In this document: in pieces, positions 1-6,199 of the stretch
Layout: every line of letters starts with the position of its first letter
How positions within the stretch are numbered: the stretch's first letter is position 1
Assembly (NCBI GenBank): GCA_013215525.1
Contig: JABSQY010000077.1
Location: 1-8,323 of the forward strand
Reading direction: 5' to 3'
Length of the DNA stretch: 8,323 nucleotides
Origin: Nanoarchaeales archaeon
GTDB taxonomy: Archaea > Nanobdellota > Nanobdellia > Woesearchaeales > UBA583
Made by a program: the position numbers and the translations under genes
Notes under the pieces: model-generated
What the model was told of the DNA's origin: nothing
What the model saw: the letters and a program-made list of their open reading frames with translations, nothing else
The model's database searches: none

Positions 1-158
1 AAATTCAAATAATCAGATAATTTCTACAACGGCTTAGAAATAATTGATTTCTTGACTTTGTAGAAACTATCTGAAAAATAAATTCAAATAATCAGATAAT
101 TTCTACAACGGCTTAGAAATAATTGATTTCTTGACTTTGTAGAAACTATCTGAAAATT
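1..158. repeat. Two tandem 79-bp repeats, each with a 60-bp imperfect palindrome
   Basis: Bases 1–77 are identical to 80–156, so the period is 79 bp. Each copy contains an inverted repeat with 16-base arms, 14–29 with 58–73 and 93–108 with 137–152. The left arm reads cagataatttctacaa and the right arm ttgtagaaactatctg, with one mismatched position. Inside each palindrome a smaller hairpin (agaaat/atttct, 5-base loop) can form. The pair lies after the stop codon of the fibre gene, on its downstream side. The array may continue beyond the left edge, so copy number is unknown. It could be a 3' UTR structure, a recombination site or a small repeat element. An assembly artefact at a contig end is also possible. 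It does not look like CRISPR, because no conserved repeat is separated by differing spacers. Confidence 0.9.
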
Positions 159-160
159 AG

Positions 161-197
161 AAAAATGAAAAAGGGAGGGGAAAAAAAATGAAAAAAA
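161..197 (-). terminator. U-rich putative terminator of the fibre gene
   Basis: Immediately after the fibre gene stop, the minus-strand transcript would run through long T tracts (bases 190–197, 181–188 and 169–173 of the plus strand are A runs) broken by a CCCCTCCC block. Archaeal RNA polymerase commonly stops at oligo-U tracts without needing a hairpin. Termination here would leave the palindromic repeats outside the mRNA. Read-through would place them in the 3' UTR. The function is inferred from composition only. Confidence 0.45.
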
Positions 198-3100
198 TTA
201 CGGAGTTACAACCGCATCAATTTGAATATGACTTGAAGGTGGACCACCATCTTGAGCAAACTCCGCATTACCACCAGTTGTCCCAGGTCCACCAGCAGCA
301 CCTGCACCAACTCCAAGTAACTCATCACGATAAGGAGAAACATAAATATCCCCATTTAATCCATCTTGACCATCACTATAAAATGATGCACCTCCACCAG
401 AACCACCTCCATAGTGATCGTTCTCATCCTCATCATAATAACCATATTTACCATCTCCTCCACTAAAACTTCCTACGTCCTCTCCACTATCTGAAAGTAC
501 ACCAGATTTACTATAATATCTATGTCTACCAGTTCCACCAGACCCTCCATCAGTTACTGTGGACAAATATTGATAAACTCCAGACAATAATACTCTACCT
601 CCCAATCCTCCCGCAGCATTAGGAGAATTAACACCATTACTACCATCTTTACCACCTTCAATAACCAAAGCCCCAACAATATGTGAATTAGTAATTTCTG
701 TACCAGTAGTTCCAACTACAATAGAAATCACATCTCCAGGACTTACAGAATAGGAAAATTTTTCAACATGAGCACCACCACCTCCACCACCTCCTGATGA
801 AGCACCATATCTAACATATCCTTGTCCATTTCCACCTTCACCACCACCACCAGTAGCAGTCACTAAAAGCTCATAAACATCAGCAGGCACAGTATAAGTC
901 GTAGTACCAGCAGCCAAATATGAAGTTAAAACTTCCGATTTAAGACCCCTTCCATCCCCTAAAACTACAACCTCTAACTCAGAAGAACTAATTGCAACAA
1001 ATGAAATATACTGTCCGACAGATAAAGTAATATCGTCGCCAGGTGCAAAAGTAATACTCCCATAAATATTATAAATTGGATTTAAAATTGTAACATCTCC
1101 TGCAGAATTTAAAATATTTTTAAAATAAAAAACATCTCCAACTGAAATTGAAGGCAAAGTTACAACAATAGAACCATCAATAGTATTATACTCGCTCGCA
1201 ACAGCAGAAAATGATGAAGTTTTGTGAATCCAATTATCTCCATTACTTGTAGAATATCCTTGTGAAGAAACCCAAGACTCAGTAGCAACTTTTAGACCAC
1301 CCATATTAATAGTTCCAATCACATCTAATTCAACAGTAGGACTAGTAGTTCCAATCCCAACATCACCACTAAAAGTATTTTTTTGAGTCCAAGCATTAAC
1401 ACTATATAATTTCCCAAATCCTGATGAATCAATTCCATCAAGTAAATCAGCATCAAGACCAGACCCAATACCATCAGTAGTAGAAGTCCAAATTTGTCTC
1501 CATCCTGGAGCATAAGCTCCACCTTGAGAATTATAAACTAATATCATCCCACTTCCTGAACCAGTAGTAGGTCTTGTAACTCTAATTGTATAAAGACCCC
1601 CTCCGTCTGTGAAAGTTTCAACAACAGACCCTGCAAGTTCAACCAAACCAAAACCAGTCTCAGACAAATCAACATTTCCAGCATAACTCCATGAACTTTT
1701 CATAACAGAATATGTACTACTAAAAGCTCCTAAATCAGATAATTTTGTAATAAAATCATCAGTTGAACCTGATGCCTGATTAAATGTTACAGTCCCTAAA
1801 TCATTAAATCCTGAAGTTTTAGCATAGCCATTATTATCAGCATAACTATCGACAGTAGCCTCACTTAGTTGTGTATTTGTATCAATAATATGACTTCCAA
1901 TAGAATATCCTTGTGAAGAAACCCAAGACTCAGTAGCAATTTCATCAGAAGCAAGACCAACACCACTACCCAAATATGCAGCACCTGAATTATCAACTCT
2001 AAAAAAATTATTTGACCAAGGAGATACACCACGACCAATATAAAAATTAGTCATAGTATTTGCAATAGAATTATAATGAATTCCAAATCCAAATTGTTTT
2101 GTGCCAGCACCATTTTCAATAAAAATACCTCTCGCGGCAGAAGTTGAATCTCCTCCAAAAGTTAATCCCTTATCCTTTGAAAGTTCATAAATAATCCCAC
2201 CAGCAGTAGAAGTAATTGTTTCAGCACCAAGAATATTTCCACTAGAATCAATAAATTGAGAAGTTCCAAGTTTTAAATCTCGTACACGTAAAGTTTCATA
2301 CCCAGTCCCAGGATTATCTAACACTGCTAAATCTCCTGAATTATCTGAGTCCATAAACCCAAACTGAGAAGCTACAGACCCACCATAATGAAATGAAATT
2401 CTAGGAGAATTTCCAGCTCCACTATCAAAGGATTGATAAACTTCCATCCCTGCAGTTGAATACGATGCGCCAGTCGCTCCACGAGAAACAATAAATCTAC
2501 CATCAATAGTATCTCCAGTATTTAAAACATAATCATCAGCAACACTTAAAGTTACATCCCCAGCAATTCCACCACCAGACAAACCAGCACCAGCAACAAC
2601 ACTTGTAATATCTCCACTACTTGTAGAATAACCATTATTTGCAACAAACGCGTCAACTTCAGCCTCACTCAACTGAGTATTAGTATCAATAGTATGTGAG
2701 CCTGTAGATAAAGTATTACAACTACCATCACCATCTAAATACTCTCCAACAGAACAAATTATTTCAGCATTAGTATTAGTATCGATAGTGTGAGTGCCAA
2801 TAGAATAACTTTGTGAAGAAACCCAAGTTTCAGTAGCAACCTGATTTCCACTAACAGAAAGTCCTGAATTTGTTAAAGATACAGCAATATTTCCATCAGT
2901 CCTATACCAAGTAGGAATTCCAGTATTAGTAAGACCAAAATATGATGCACGAACATTATCTCTTGTAAAAAAATTTAAATAATTCCACTCGCTACTATCA
3001 CCAATAGGAGTTTTAAAATTTATTTTAACATCAGAAGCAGTATTAATAGTTAAAGGACCAGTCATAGTATCTCCTGTAATATCAACATAAATGTCTGAAC

Positions 3101-3614
3101 TCAAATAACCATTATTAGAAACATAACTATCAACTTCCCCTTCACTTAACTGAGTATTTGTATTTGTATCGGTATCAATTTCACAAACAACACTACCATC
3201 AACATTGATAACTCTAATACTTGAACCAACTGGACAAGTAGAACTAACTCTTTGTTGATAAGAAGATAAATTTAAATCTGAATCAGCAACAAATAAATTA
3301 TCTAAATAAGTAAAATTTAAACTAAGTGTGATATCTCCTGAAAGTCCACCACCAATAATTCCTGTGCCAACATTCACAGCAGTAATATCTCCACTACTTA
3401 CAGGCCACGCAGTTTTACAATCACCATTCAAACAAATTTCAGAAGACCTAAACTCTCCTCCAACTTCCAAATTGTCTGGAAAAGTATATTTTCCAGTACT
3501 AAAAGTTCCATTCCAAACTTCATAAGCTTCATGAAATCCATACGATGAAACACTTGAAAAAGATATAAAAAATAAGCAAATAATACTTATAAATTTAAAA
3601 AATTTGATATCCAT
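198..3614 (-). CDS. Secreted phage tail-fibre-like surface protein with glycine-rich C-terminus
   Basis: This 1138-residue protein begins with a signal peptide (about residues 1–24: MDIKFF, a hydrophobic stretch, then SSVSS). The body is modular. A GDIT…GGGLSGD(I/V)TL module occurs at about 75–97 and 334–356. A DTNTQLSE…NNGY module occurs at about 149–170, 310–329 and 578–597. An ATE(S/T)WVSSQ(G/S)YS linker occurs at about 260, 560 and 777. A DADLLDGIDSSGF motif (about 721–733) and a GIGTTSP motif (about 753–759) are typical of phage tail fibres and related bacterial and archaeal surface proteins. Residues 905–1138 form a glycine-rich domain that opens with TYTVPADVYELLVTATGGGG, the usual entry of that family. 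There is no C-terminal membrane segment or sorting signal. A TATA box lies 27 bases before the ATG. The likely role is a fibre or adhesin on the cell surface; its target is unknown. By eye the gene is richer in GC than its neighbours, partly because of Gly/Ala/Ser content. Confidence 0.85.
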   Translation of the reverse strand: MDIKFFKFISIICLFFISFSSVSSYGFHEAYEVWNGTFSTGKYTFPDNLEVGGEFRSSEICLNGDCKTAWPVSSGDITAVNVGTGIIGGGLSGDITLSLNFTYLDNLFVADSDLNLSSYQQRVSSTCPVGSSIRVINVDGSVVCEIDTDTNTNTQLSEGEVDSYVSNNGYLSSDIYVDITGDTMTGPLTINTASDVKINFKTPIGDSSEWNYLNFFTRDNVRASYFGLTNTGIPTWYRTDGNIAVSLTNSGLSVSGNQVATETWVSSQSYSIGTHTIDTNTNAEIICSVGEYLDGDGSCNTLSTGSHTIDTNTQLSEAEVDAFVANNGYSTSSGDITSVVAGAGLSGGGIAGDVTLSVADDYVLNTGDTIDGRFIVSRGATGASYSTAGMEVYQSFDSGAGNSPRISFHYGGSVASQFGFMDSDNSGDLAVLDNPGTGYETLRVRDLKLGTSQFIDSSGNILGAETITSTAGGIIYELSKDKGLTFGGDSTSAARGIFIENGAGTKQFGFGIHYNSIANTMTNFYIGRGVSPWSNNFFRVDNSGAAYLGSGVGLASDEIATESWVSSQGYSIGSHIIDTNTQLSEATVDSYADNNGYAKTSGFNDLGTVTFNQASGSTDDFITKLSDLGAFSSTYSVMKSSWSYAGNVDLSETGFGLVELAGSVVETFTDGGGLYTIRVTRPTTGSGSGMILVYNSQGGAYAPGWRQIWTSTTDGIGSGLDADLLDGIDSSGFGKLYSVNAWTQKNTFSGDVGIGTTSPTVELDVIGTINMGGLKVATESWVSSQGYSTSNGDNWIHKTSSFSAVASEYNTIDGSIVVTLPSISVGDVFYFKNILNSAGDVTILNPIYNIYGSITFAPGDDITLSVGQYISFVAISSSELEVVVLGDGRGLKSEVLTSYLAAGTTTYTVPADVYELLVTATGGGGEGGNGQGYVRYGASSGGGGGGGAHVEKFSYSVSPGDVISIVVGTTGTEITNSHIVGALVIEGGKDGSNGVNSPNAAGGLGGRVLLSGVYQYLSTVTDGGSGGTGRHRYYSKSGVLSDSGEDVGSFSGGDGKYGYYDEDENDHYGGGSGGGASFYSDGQDGLNGDIYVSPYRDELLGVGAGAAGGPGTTGGNAEFAQDGGPPSSHIQIDAVVTP

Positions 3615-3636
3615 AAGTACATAAGTAAAATAAACA

Positions 3637-3644
3637 TTTATATA
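3637..3644 (-). promoter_or_regulatory. TATA box of the fibre gene
   Basis: TATATAAA on the minus strand, centred about 27 bases before the ATG at 3614. At the usual archaeal spacing, transcription would start at or within a few bases of the ATG, giving a leaderless mRNA. No Shine-Dalgarno is seen before the ATG, which agrees. Confidence 0.6.
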
Positions 3645-3739
3645 TATTGTGTATCATCCAAAAGAATAAAAAATATAATTAAAAATAATTAAAAAAATAA
3701 AATTCTTTAAAAAAGTAAAATAAAGTAATAATAATTTTA

Positions 3740-3758
3740 ATTAAAAAAATAAAAATTT
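3740..3758 (-). terminator. Possible oligo-U terminator after the pilin-like gene
   Basis: The minus strand reads through T runs of 5 and 7 bases, 11–30 bases after the stop of the pilin-like gene. The whole 3615–3769 gap is extremely AT-rich, with short aaattt direct repeats near 3751–3770, so the exact site cannot be fixed. Apart from the fibre gene promoter, nothing else is visible in this gap. Confidence 0.35.
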
Positions 3759-3769
3759 AAAATTTAAAA

Positions 3770-4651
3770 TTAATTAATATCAACCCATATTTTTTCACTA
3801 TAAGCTGAGCACCCACCAATAGCACTACCACGTAAATCATCACGTACAAAACTACCTAAACAAATATGATTTCTATTCTCTGGACGAGTGTCTGAATAAA
3901 CTAAATCAATAACTCCACCACTCGATGAAATACAAACATCTTGCCAATCATAATAACCAACAAACGGTTCAGTTGCTGCAAGAGATTTATTAATATAAAT
4001 TGGCGAATTAGTAACACCTGCTAAAGAAAATAATTTAACATAATTTCCACTACAACTATTTCCTAAAATAAATTCATCATGTGACGCGCAGACACCATAA
4101 GTATAAACTGAACTACTTGGAATTTCAGCATGGGAATTATTAGTATAATTCATTCCATACAATCTAATTGAATCAACACAACTTGTCCCAAAATCAAATG
4201 AAACTTTAAACGGAATATTTAAAGTTAAATCCTCAATATGTTCTTCCCAAACTGTTAAAACTTTTGAATAAATACCAAAATTAGAAATCACATCAATATC
4301 ATAAGTATCAAATTGATTCACATTACAATTTAATTCTAAATTTTGAATATTCCCTATCTCTTTACTGCTAAGTATACGACACTCACGACCTCCTATTTTT
4401 ACAAACGACACATTATGAACCACCAAACCAACATTACGAATTCCTAAAATACTAGCATAAGGACCAGACGATTTTAAACCTAAAAGTTCTAAATCACCTA
4501 TTTCACTTTCAAATTCCTTATCTGTCACATAAATATTAAAATTTTCACTAGCCCAATCACTCATATAAATTGTGGCACTAATACCAACACCTAAAAGTAA
4601 TATAACTTCGATAATTCCAACAACCCCAGATTTAGAAAATATATTAAACAT
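3770..4651 (-). CDS. Pilin/archaellin-like secreted protein, cysteine-rich
   Basis: The protein has 293 residues. Its N-terminus (MFNIFSKSGVVGIIEVILL, with a hydrophobic helix to about residue 31) has the layout of archaeal type IV pilins and archaellins: a short basic leader, a KSG-type processing site, and a hydrophobic helix carrying a Glu (residue 15) close to the predicted mature end. The helix is followed by a soluble, beta-rich part. It contains eight cysteines (91, 109, 158, 188, 200, 240, 264, 281), an even number that would allow disulfides outside the cell, and NxS/T sequons such as NYT and NNS near 168–173. The C-terminal part (about 150–293) is not recognised. The gene lies upstream of the fibre gene on the same strand but has its own TATA box, and a 155-base gap separates the two. 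It could be a minor pilin or a membrane-anchored surface protein. No prepilin peptidase or assembly ATPase is in the window. Confidence 0.65.
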   Translation of the reverse strand: MFNIFSKSGVVGIIEVILLLGVGISATIYMSDWASENFNIYVTDKEFESEIGDLELLGLKSSGPYASILGIRNVGLVVHNVSFVKIGGRECRILSSKEIGNIQNLELNCNVNQFDTYDIDVISNFGIYSKVLTVWEEHIEDLTLNIPFKVSFDFGTSCVDSIRLYGMNYTNNSHAEIPSSSVYTYGVCASHDEFILGNSCSGNYVKLFSLAGVTNSPIYINKSLAATEPFVGYYDWQDVCISSSGGVIDLVYSDTRPENRNHICLGSFVRDDLRGSAIGGCSAYSEKIWVDIN

Positions 4652-4673
4652 AAAAATTGTTTAAAAATAAATA

Positions 4674-4681
4674 CTTATAAA
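4674..4681 (-). promoter_or_regulatory. TATA box of the pilin-like gene
   Basis: TTTATAAG on the minus strand, centred about 27 bases before the ATG at 4651. It is preceded by a purine-rich AAAGAAAC stretch that resembles a TFB recognition element. Spacing predicts a leaderless transcript. It shares the 4652–4757 intergenic region with the divergent archaeosortase promoter. Confidence 0.6.
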
Positions 4682-4728
4682 GTTTCTTTACTTTAAATAA
4701 AAAAATTAACAAGAATAAATTAAAAAAA

Positions 4729-4736
4729 TATTTAAA
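4729..4736 (+). promoter_or_regulatory. TATA-like box of the archaeosortase gene
   Basis: TATTTAAA on the plus strand, centred about 26 bases before the ATG at 4758, the same geometry as the other promoters in the window. No clear Shine-Dalgarno precedes the ATG, so a leaderless start is likely. Confidence 0.5.
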
Positions 4737-4757
4737 CAACCAAAGAATAGATATAAT

Positions 4758-5294
4758 ATGAAACCAGATTTTAATCCAAAATTATTATTAGTTAGATACG
4801 TAATGTTATCAATATTAATAAATTTTTTTTTATCTGAAATATTTTATAATACTGTTGCAAACATACTAACATATTCTTCATATTATTTCTTATTAATATT
4901 TGAAAATGTGCAATTAATAGGAAATAATATTACATTAGAAAATGGAGATATATTTTTAATAGTAAAAGAATGTGTAGCAATTTCTGCATACATTTTAATA
5001 TCATTAATATTTTTATCAATTCCAATTAGTACAAAAAAAATATACAAAGCTATATTAAAATCTTATTTAATATTTACAGTATTAAATTTTTTAAGAATAA
5101 TAATTTTAATGAGTGTATTCATTTATTTAGGAAAAGAAACATTTGATAAAATTCATGTAATATTTTACGAATTTGTGTCTGGAATAATGGTTGCATTTGT
5201 TGTAATTTATTATTTAAAAAAACACAAAATCAGAAAAATATATCCGTTCTTCTCCGATGTTAAATATTTATTATTAGAGATTATGAAAAAATAA
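4758..5294 (+). CDS. Exosortase/archaeosortase family transpeptidase-like membrane protein
   Basis: A 178-residue, strongly hydrophobic protein with about four to five membrane helices. The family's three catalytic positions are all present in order: Cys72 in KECVAIS, Arg113 in LNFLRI and His133 in KIHVIFYE. Archaeosortases recognise a C-terminal tripartite signal (short motif, membrane helix, basic tail) on secreted proteins, cleave it, and probably transfer the protein to a membrane lipid. The protein is small for the family but of a length seen among compact archaeal members. I cannot assign a subfamily. Neither the fibre protein nor the pilin-like protein in this window ends with such a signal, so the substrate must be encoded elsewhere or use an unrecognised motif. 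The last codons lie inside an 18-bp inverted repeat. Confidence 0.85.
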   Translation: MKPDFNPKLLLVRYVMLSILINFFLSEIFYNTVANILTYSSYYFLLIFENVQLIGNNITLENGDIFLIVKECVAISAYILISLIFLSIPISTKKIYKAILKSYLIFTVLNFLRIIILMSVFIYLGKETFDKIHVIFYEFVSGIMVAFVVIYYLKKHKIRKIYPFFSDVKYLLLEIMKK

Positions 5295-5307
5295 ATATTT
5301 AACATCG
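5255..5307. repeat. 18-bp perfect inverted repeat across the archaeosortase stop codon
   Basis: Arms cgatgttaaatatttatt (5255–5272) and aataaatatttaacatcg (5290–5307) are exact reverse complements separated by 17 bases. The stop codon at 5292–5294 lies in the right arm. A hairpin at this place could end or stabilise the plus-strand mRNA, or block read-through from the convergent flpA transcript. A perfect 18-bp match is far beyond chance even in AT-rich DNA. Confidence 0.85.
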
Positions 5308-5395
5308 TACCAGTAACTATTGGTTACTCTGTATGTGAAATCATCATACATTGTAAGATTATTCAATTAAACATTTGATTTCACAAATATTTATT
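5290..5395. other. Foldable intergenic segment with nested inverted repeats
   Basis: Three stems can form within about 105 bases. An outer stem pairs 5290–5300 (aataaatattt) with 5385–5395 (aaatatttatt). A 6-bp hairpin pairs 5312–5317 (agtaac) with 5323–5328 (gttact). A perfect 10-bp stem pairs 5334–5343 (tgtgaaatca) with 5376–5385 (tgatttcaca), enclosing a 32-base loop. The outer stem competes with the 18-bp inverted repeat for 5290–5300. It may be a small structured RNA, a miniature repeat element or a bidirectional terminator. The strand cannot be decided, and no promoter, tRNA or complete box C/D pattern is seen. Confidence 0.45.
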
Positions 5396-5399
5396 AAAC

Positions 5400-5420
5400 A
5401 AAAATAAAAAGAAAGAAAAA
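5400..5420 (-). terminator. Oligo-U terminator of flpA
   Basis: On the minus strand, shortly after the flpA stop, the sequence is a T-rich tract with several runs of four to five T broken by single C or A. This is the composition of factor-independent archaeal termination sites. Confidence 0.5.
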
Positions 5421-5434
5421 TGTAGATAGTTAAA

Positions 5435-6187
5435 TTATTTTTTTCTTAAAATCAACATATAATGATTTTTTTCAAAAGGTTCTAACGAGATAATATTTTT
5501 AATATCAAATATTTCTTTTAATTTTACTAATTCAATATTTAAAATTTCACGTAAAGATTTACTTGAATTAATTGAAGATAACTTTATACTAAAATAAATA
5601 ATTGTGTGTTTTTTCAAAATATGTATGGCAATATCATTAATTAAATCAACCTGAAATTTTCCAGGTATATCTAAAATTACTAAACCTATCCTATTACTTC
5701 CAATTAATTTTTTAATATTTAAAACATTTCTAGCATCTTCAATAATTGGAAAAATATTTTTTCTAGTTCTTGATAAACCAACTAATTGTATTCCCATTTC
5801 ATATGAAATTTCTACAGAAAATATTTTTTTATAATTCAAATCACTAATATGGCTAACAGTTGTACCACAAGATGCGCCCAAGTACAAAATATTCGAATTA
5901 CTCAACAAATCAAAATCAATAAAATCTGATTTTACAATTGAAGCGCAAAGTTTACTTTTATATGGATTCCACTCTCGAAATTCAAATCCTTTAAAATAAA
6001 ATAATCTTTCACCATAAACTTTTACAGATTTAAACATATTTTTTGTATATATATTTTTTCCTTTTCTTATAAACAATTCATTTGAATTAAAAAAAGCATT
6101 TAAATCATCTTTTTTAAAATTTTTAAAATTTTTTGAAACTTTATAACCTTTTGAATTTTTAAAATTATTACATTTAATTTTTTTCAT
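5435..6187 (-). CDS. flpA: Fibrillarin-like rRNA/tRNA 2'-O-methyltransferase
   Basis: This 250-residue protein is the SAM-dependent catalytic subunit of box C/D ribonucleoproteins, which place 2'-O-methyl groups on rRNA and tRNA guided by small RNAs. Family signatures run in order: VYGERL (57–62), EFREWNPYKSKL (69–80), the SAM loop LYLGASCGTTVSHISD (101–116, canonical GAASGTTVSHVSD), Glu126 at the end of the next strand, DAR (151–153), Asp173, Lys202 and LEPFEKNH (235–242). Two departures stand out. The canonical DVAQP stretch reads DIPGK, with the Asp kept. The canonical IKARSID reads IKLSSIN, with the Lys kept and Asp changed to Asn. Before the usual start there are about 25 extra Lys/Asn-rich residues. 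A clear GAGGT Shine-Dalgarno overlaps the upstream nop5 stop codon, so the two genes form an operon with likely translational coupling. Confidence 0.93.
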   Translation of the reverse strand: MKKIKCNNFKNSKGYKVSKNFKNFKKDDLNAFFNSNELFIRKGKNIYTKNMFKSVKVYGERLFYFKGFEFREWNPYKSKLCASIVKSDFIDFDLLSNSNILYLGASCGTTVSHISDLNYKKIFSVEISYEMGIQLVGLSRTRKNIFPIIEDARNVLNIKKLIGSNRIGLVILDIPGKFQVDLINDIAIHILKKHTIIYFSIKLSSINSSKSLREILNIELVKLKEIFDIKNIISLEPFEKNHYMLILRKK

Positions 6188-6194
6188 TTTAATT

Positions 6195-6199
6195 ACCTC
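6195..6199 (-). promoter_or_regulatory. Shine-Dalgarno of flpA overlapping the nop5 stop codon
   Basis: GAGGT on the minus strand, 7 bases before the flpA ATG, shares bases with the nop5 stop codon (TGAGGT). It is the clearest Shine-Dalgarno in the window and marks the internal gene of an operon, whereas promoter-proximal genes appear leaderless. It supports the ATG at 6187 as the true start. Confidence 0.75.

Noticed and set aside
1..158. CRISPR array, or Cas12a-type repeats because of the aatttctac…gtaga pattern
   Set aside because: The whole 79-bp unit is repeated, leaving no distinct spacers, and the tctac/gtaga arms are about 30 bases apart instead of forming the short Cas12a stem-loop. 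No cas gene is present.
1..158. Integron attC sites (about 60-bp palindromes)
   Set aside because: The arms do not match the GTTRRRY/RYYYAAC core sites, there are no cassettes between copies, and no integrase is visible.
188..466. Plus-strand 92-residue reading frame with a purine-rich GGGAGGGG tract before its ATG
   Set aside because: It lies almost wholly antisense to the fibre gene, its His-rich translation reflects the complement of Gly/Val/Asp codons, and the purine tract is better explained as the U-rich terminator of the opposite strand.
198..600. Diversity-generating retroelement target at the fibre C-terminus, with the palindrome as the downstream hairpin
   Set aside because: No template repeat or reverse transcriptase is in the window, and the C-terminus is glycine-rich rather than a C-type lectin fold. 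It remains possible only if the partner genes lie to the left.
1325..1522. Minus-strand 65-residue frame inside the fibre gene
   Set aside because: It is an out-of-frame shadow with Leu-rich low complexity and no promoter or ribosome site.
3328..3525. Plus-strand 65-residue frame opposite the fibre gene start
   Set aside because: It is antisense to a well-supported coding region and has no start signals.
5295..5434. Box C/D guide RNA on the minus strand (ATGATGA, a C-box match, at 5339–5345)
   Set aside because: No CTGA D box follows at a suitable distance and no C'/D' pair is present, so the C-box match alone is not enough despite the nearby fibrillarin gene.
5295..5434. tRNA gene in the convergent intergenic region
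   Set aside because: No T-arm consensus, no 7-bp acceptor stem with cloverleaf spacing, and the stems present are arranged differently.
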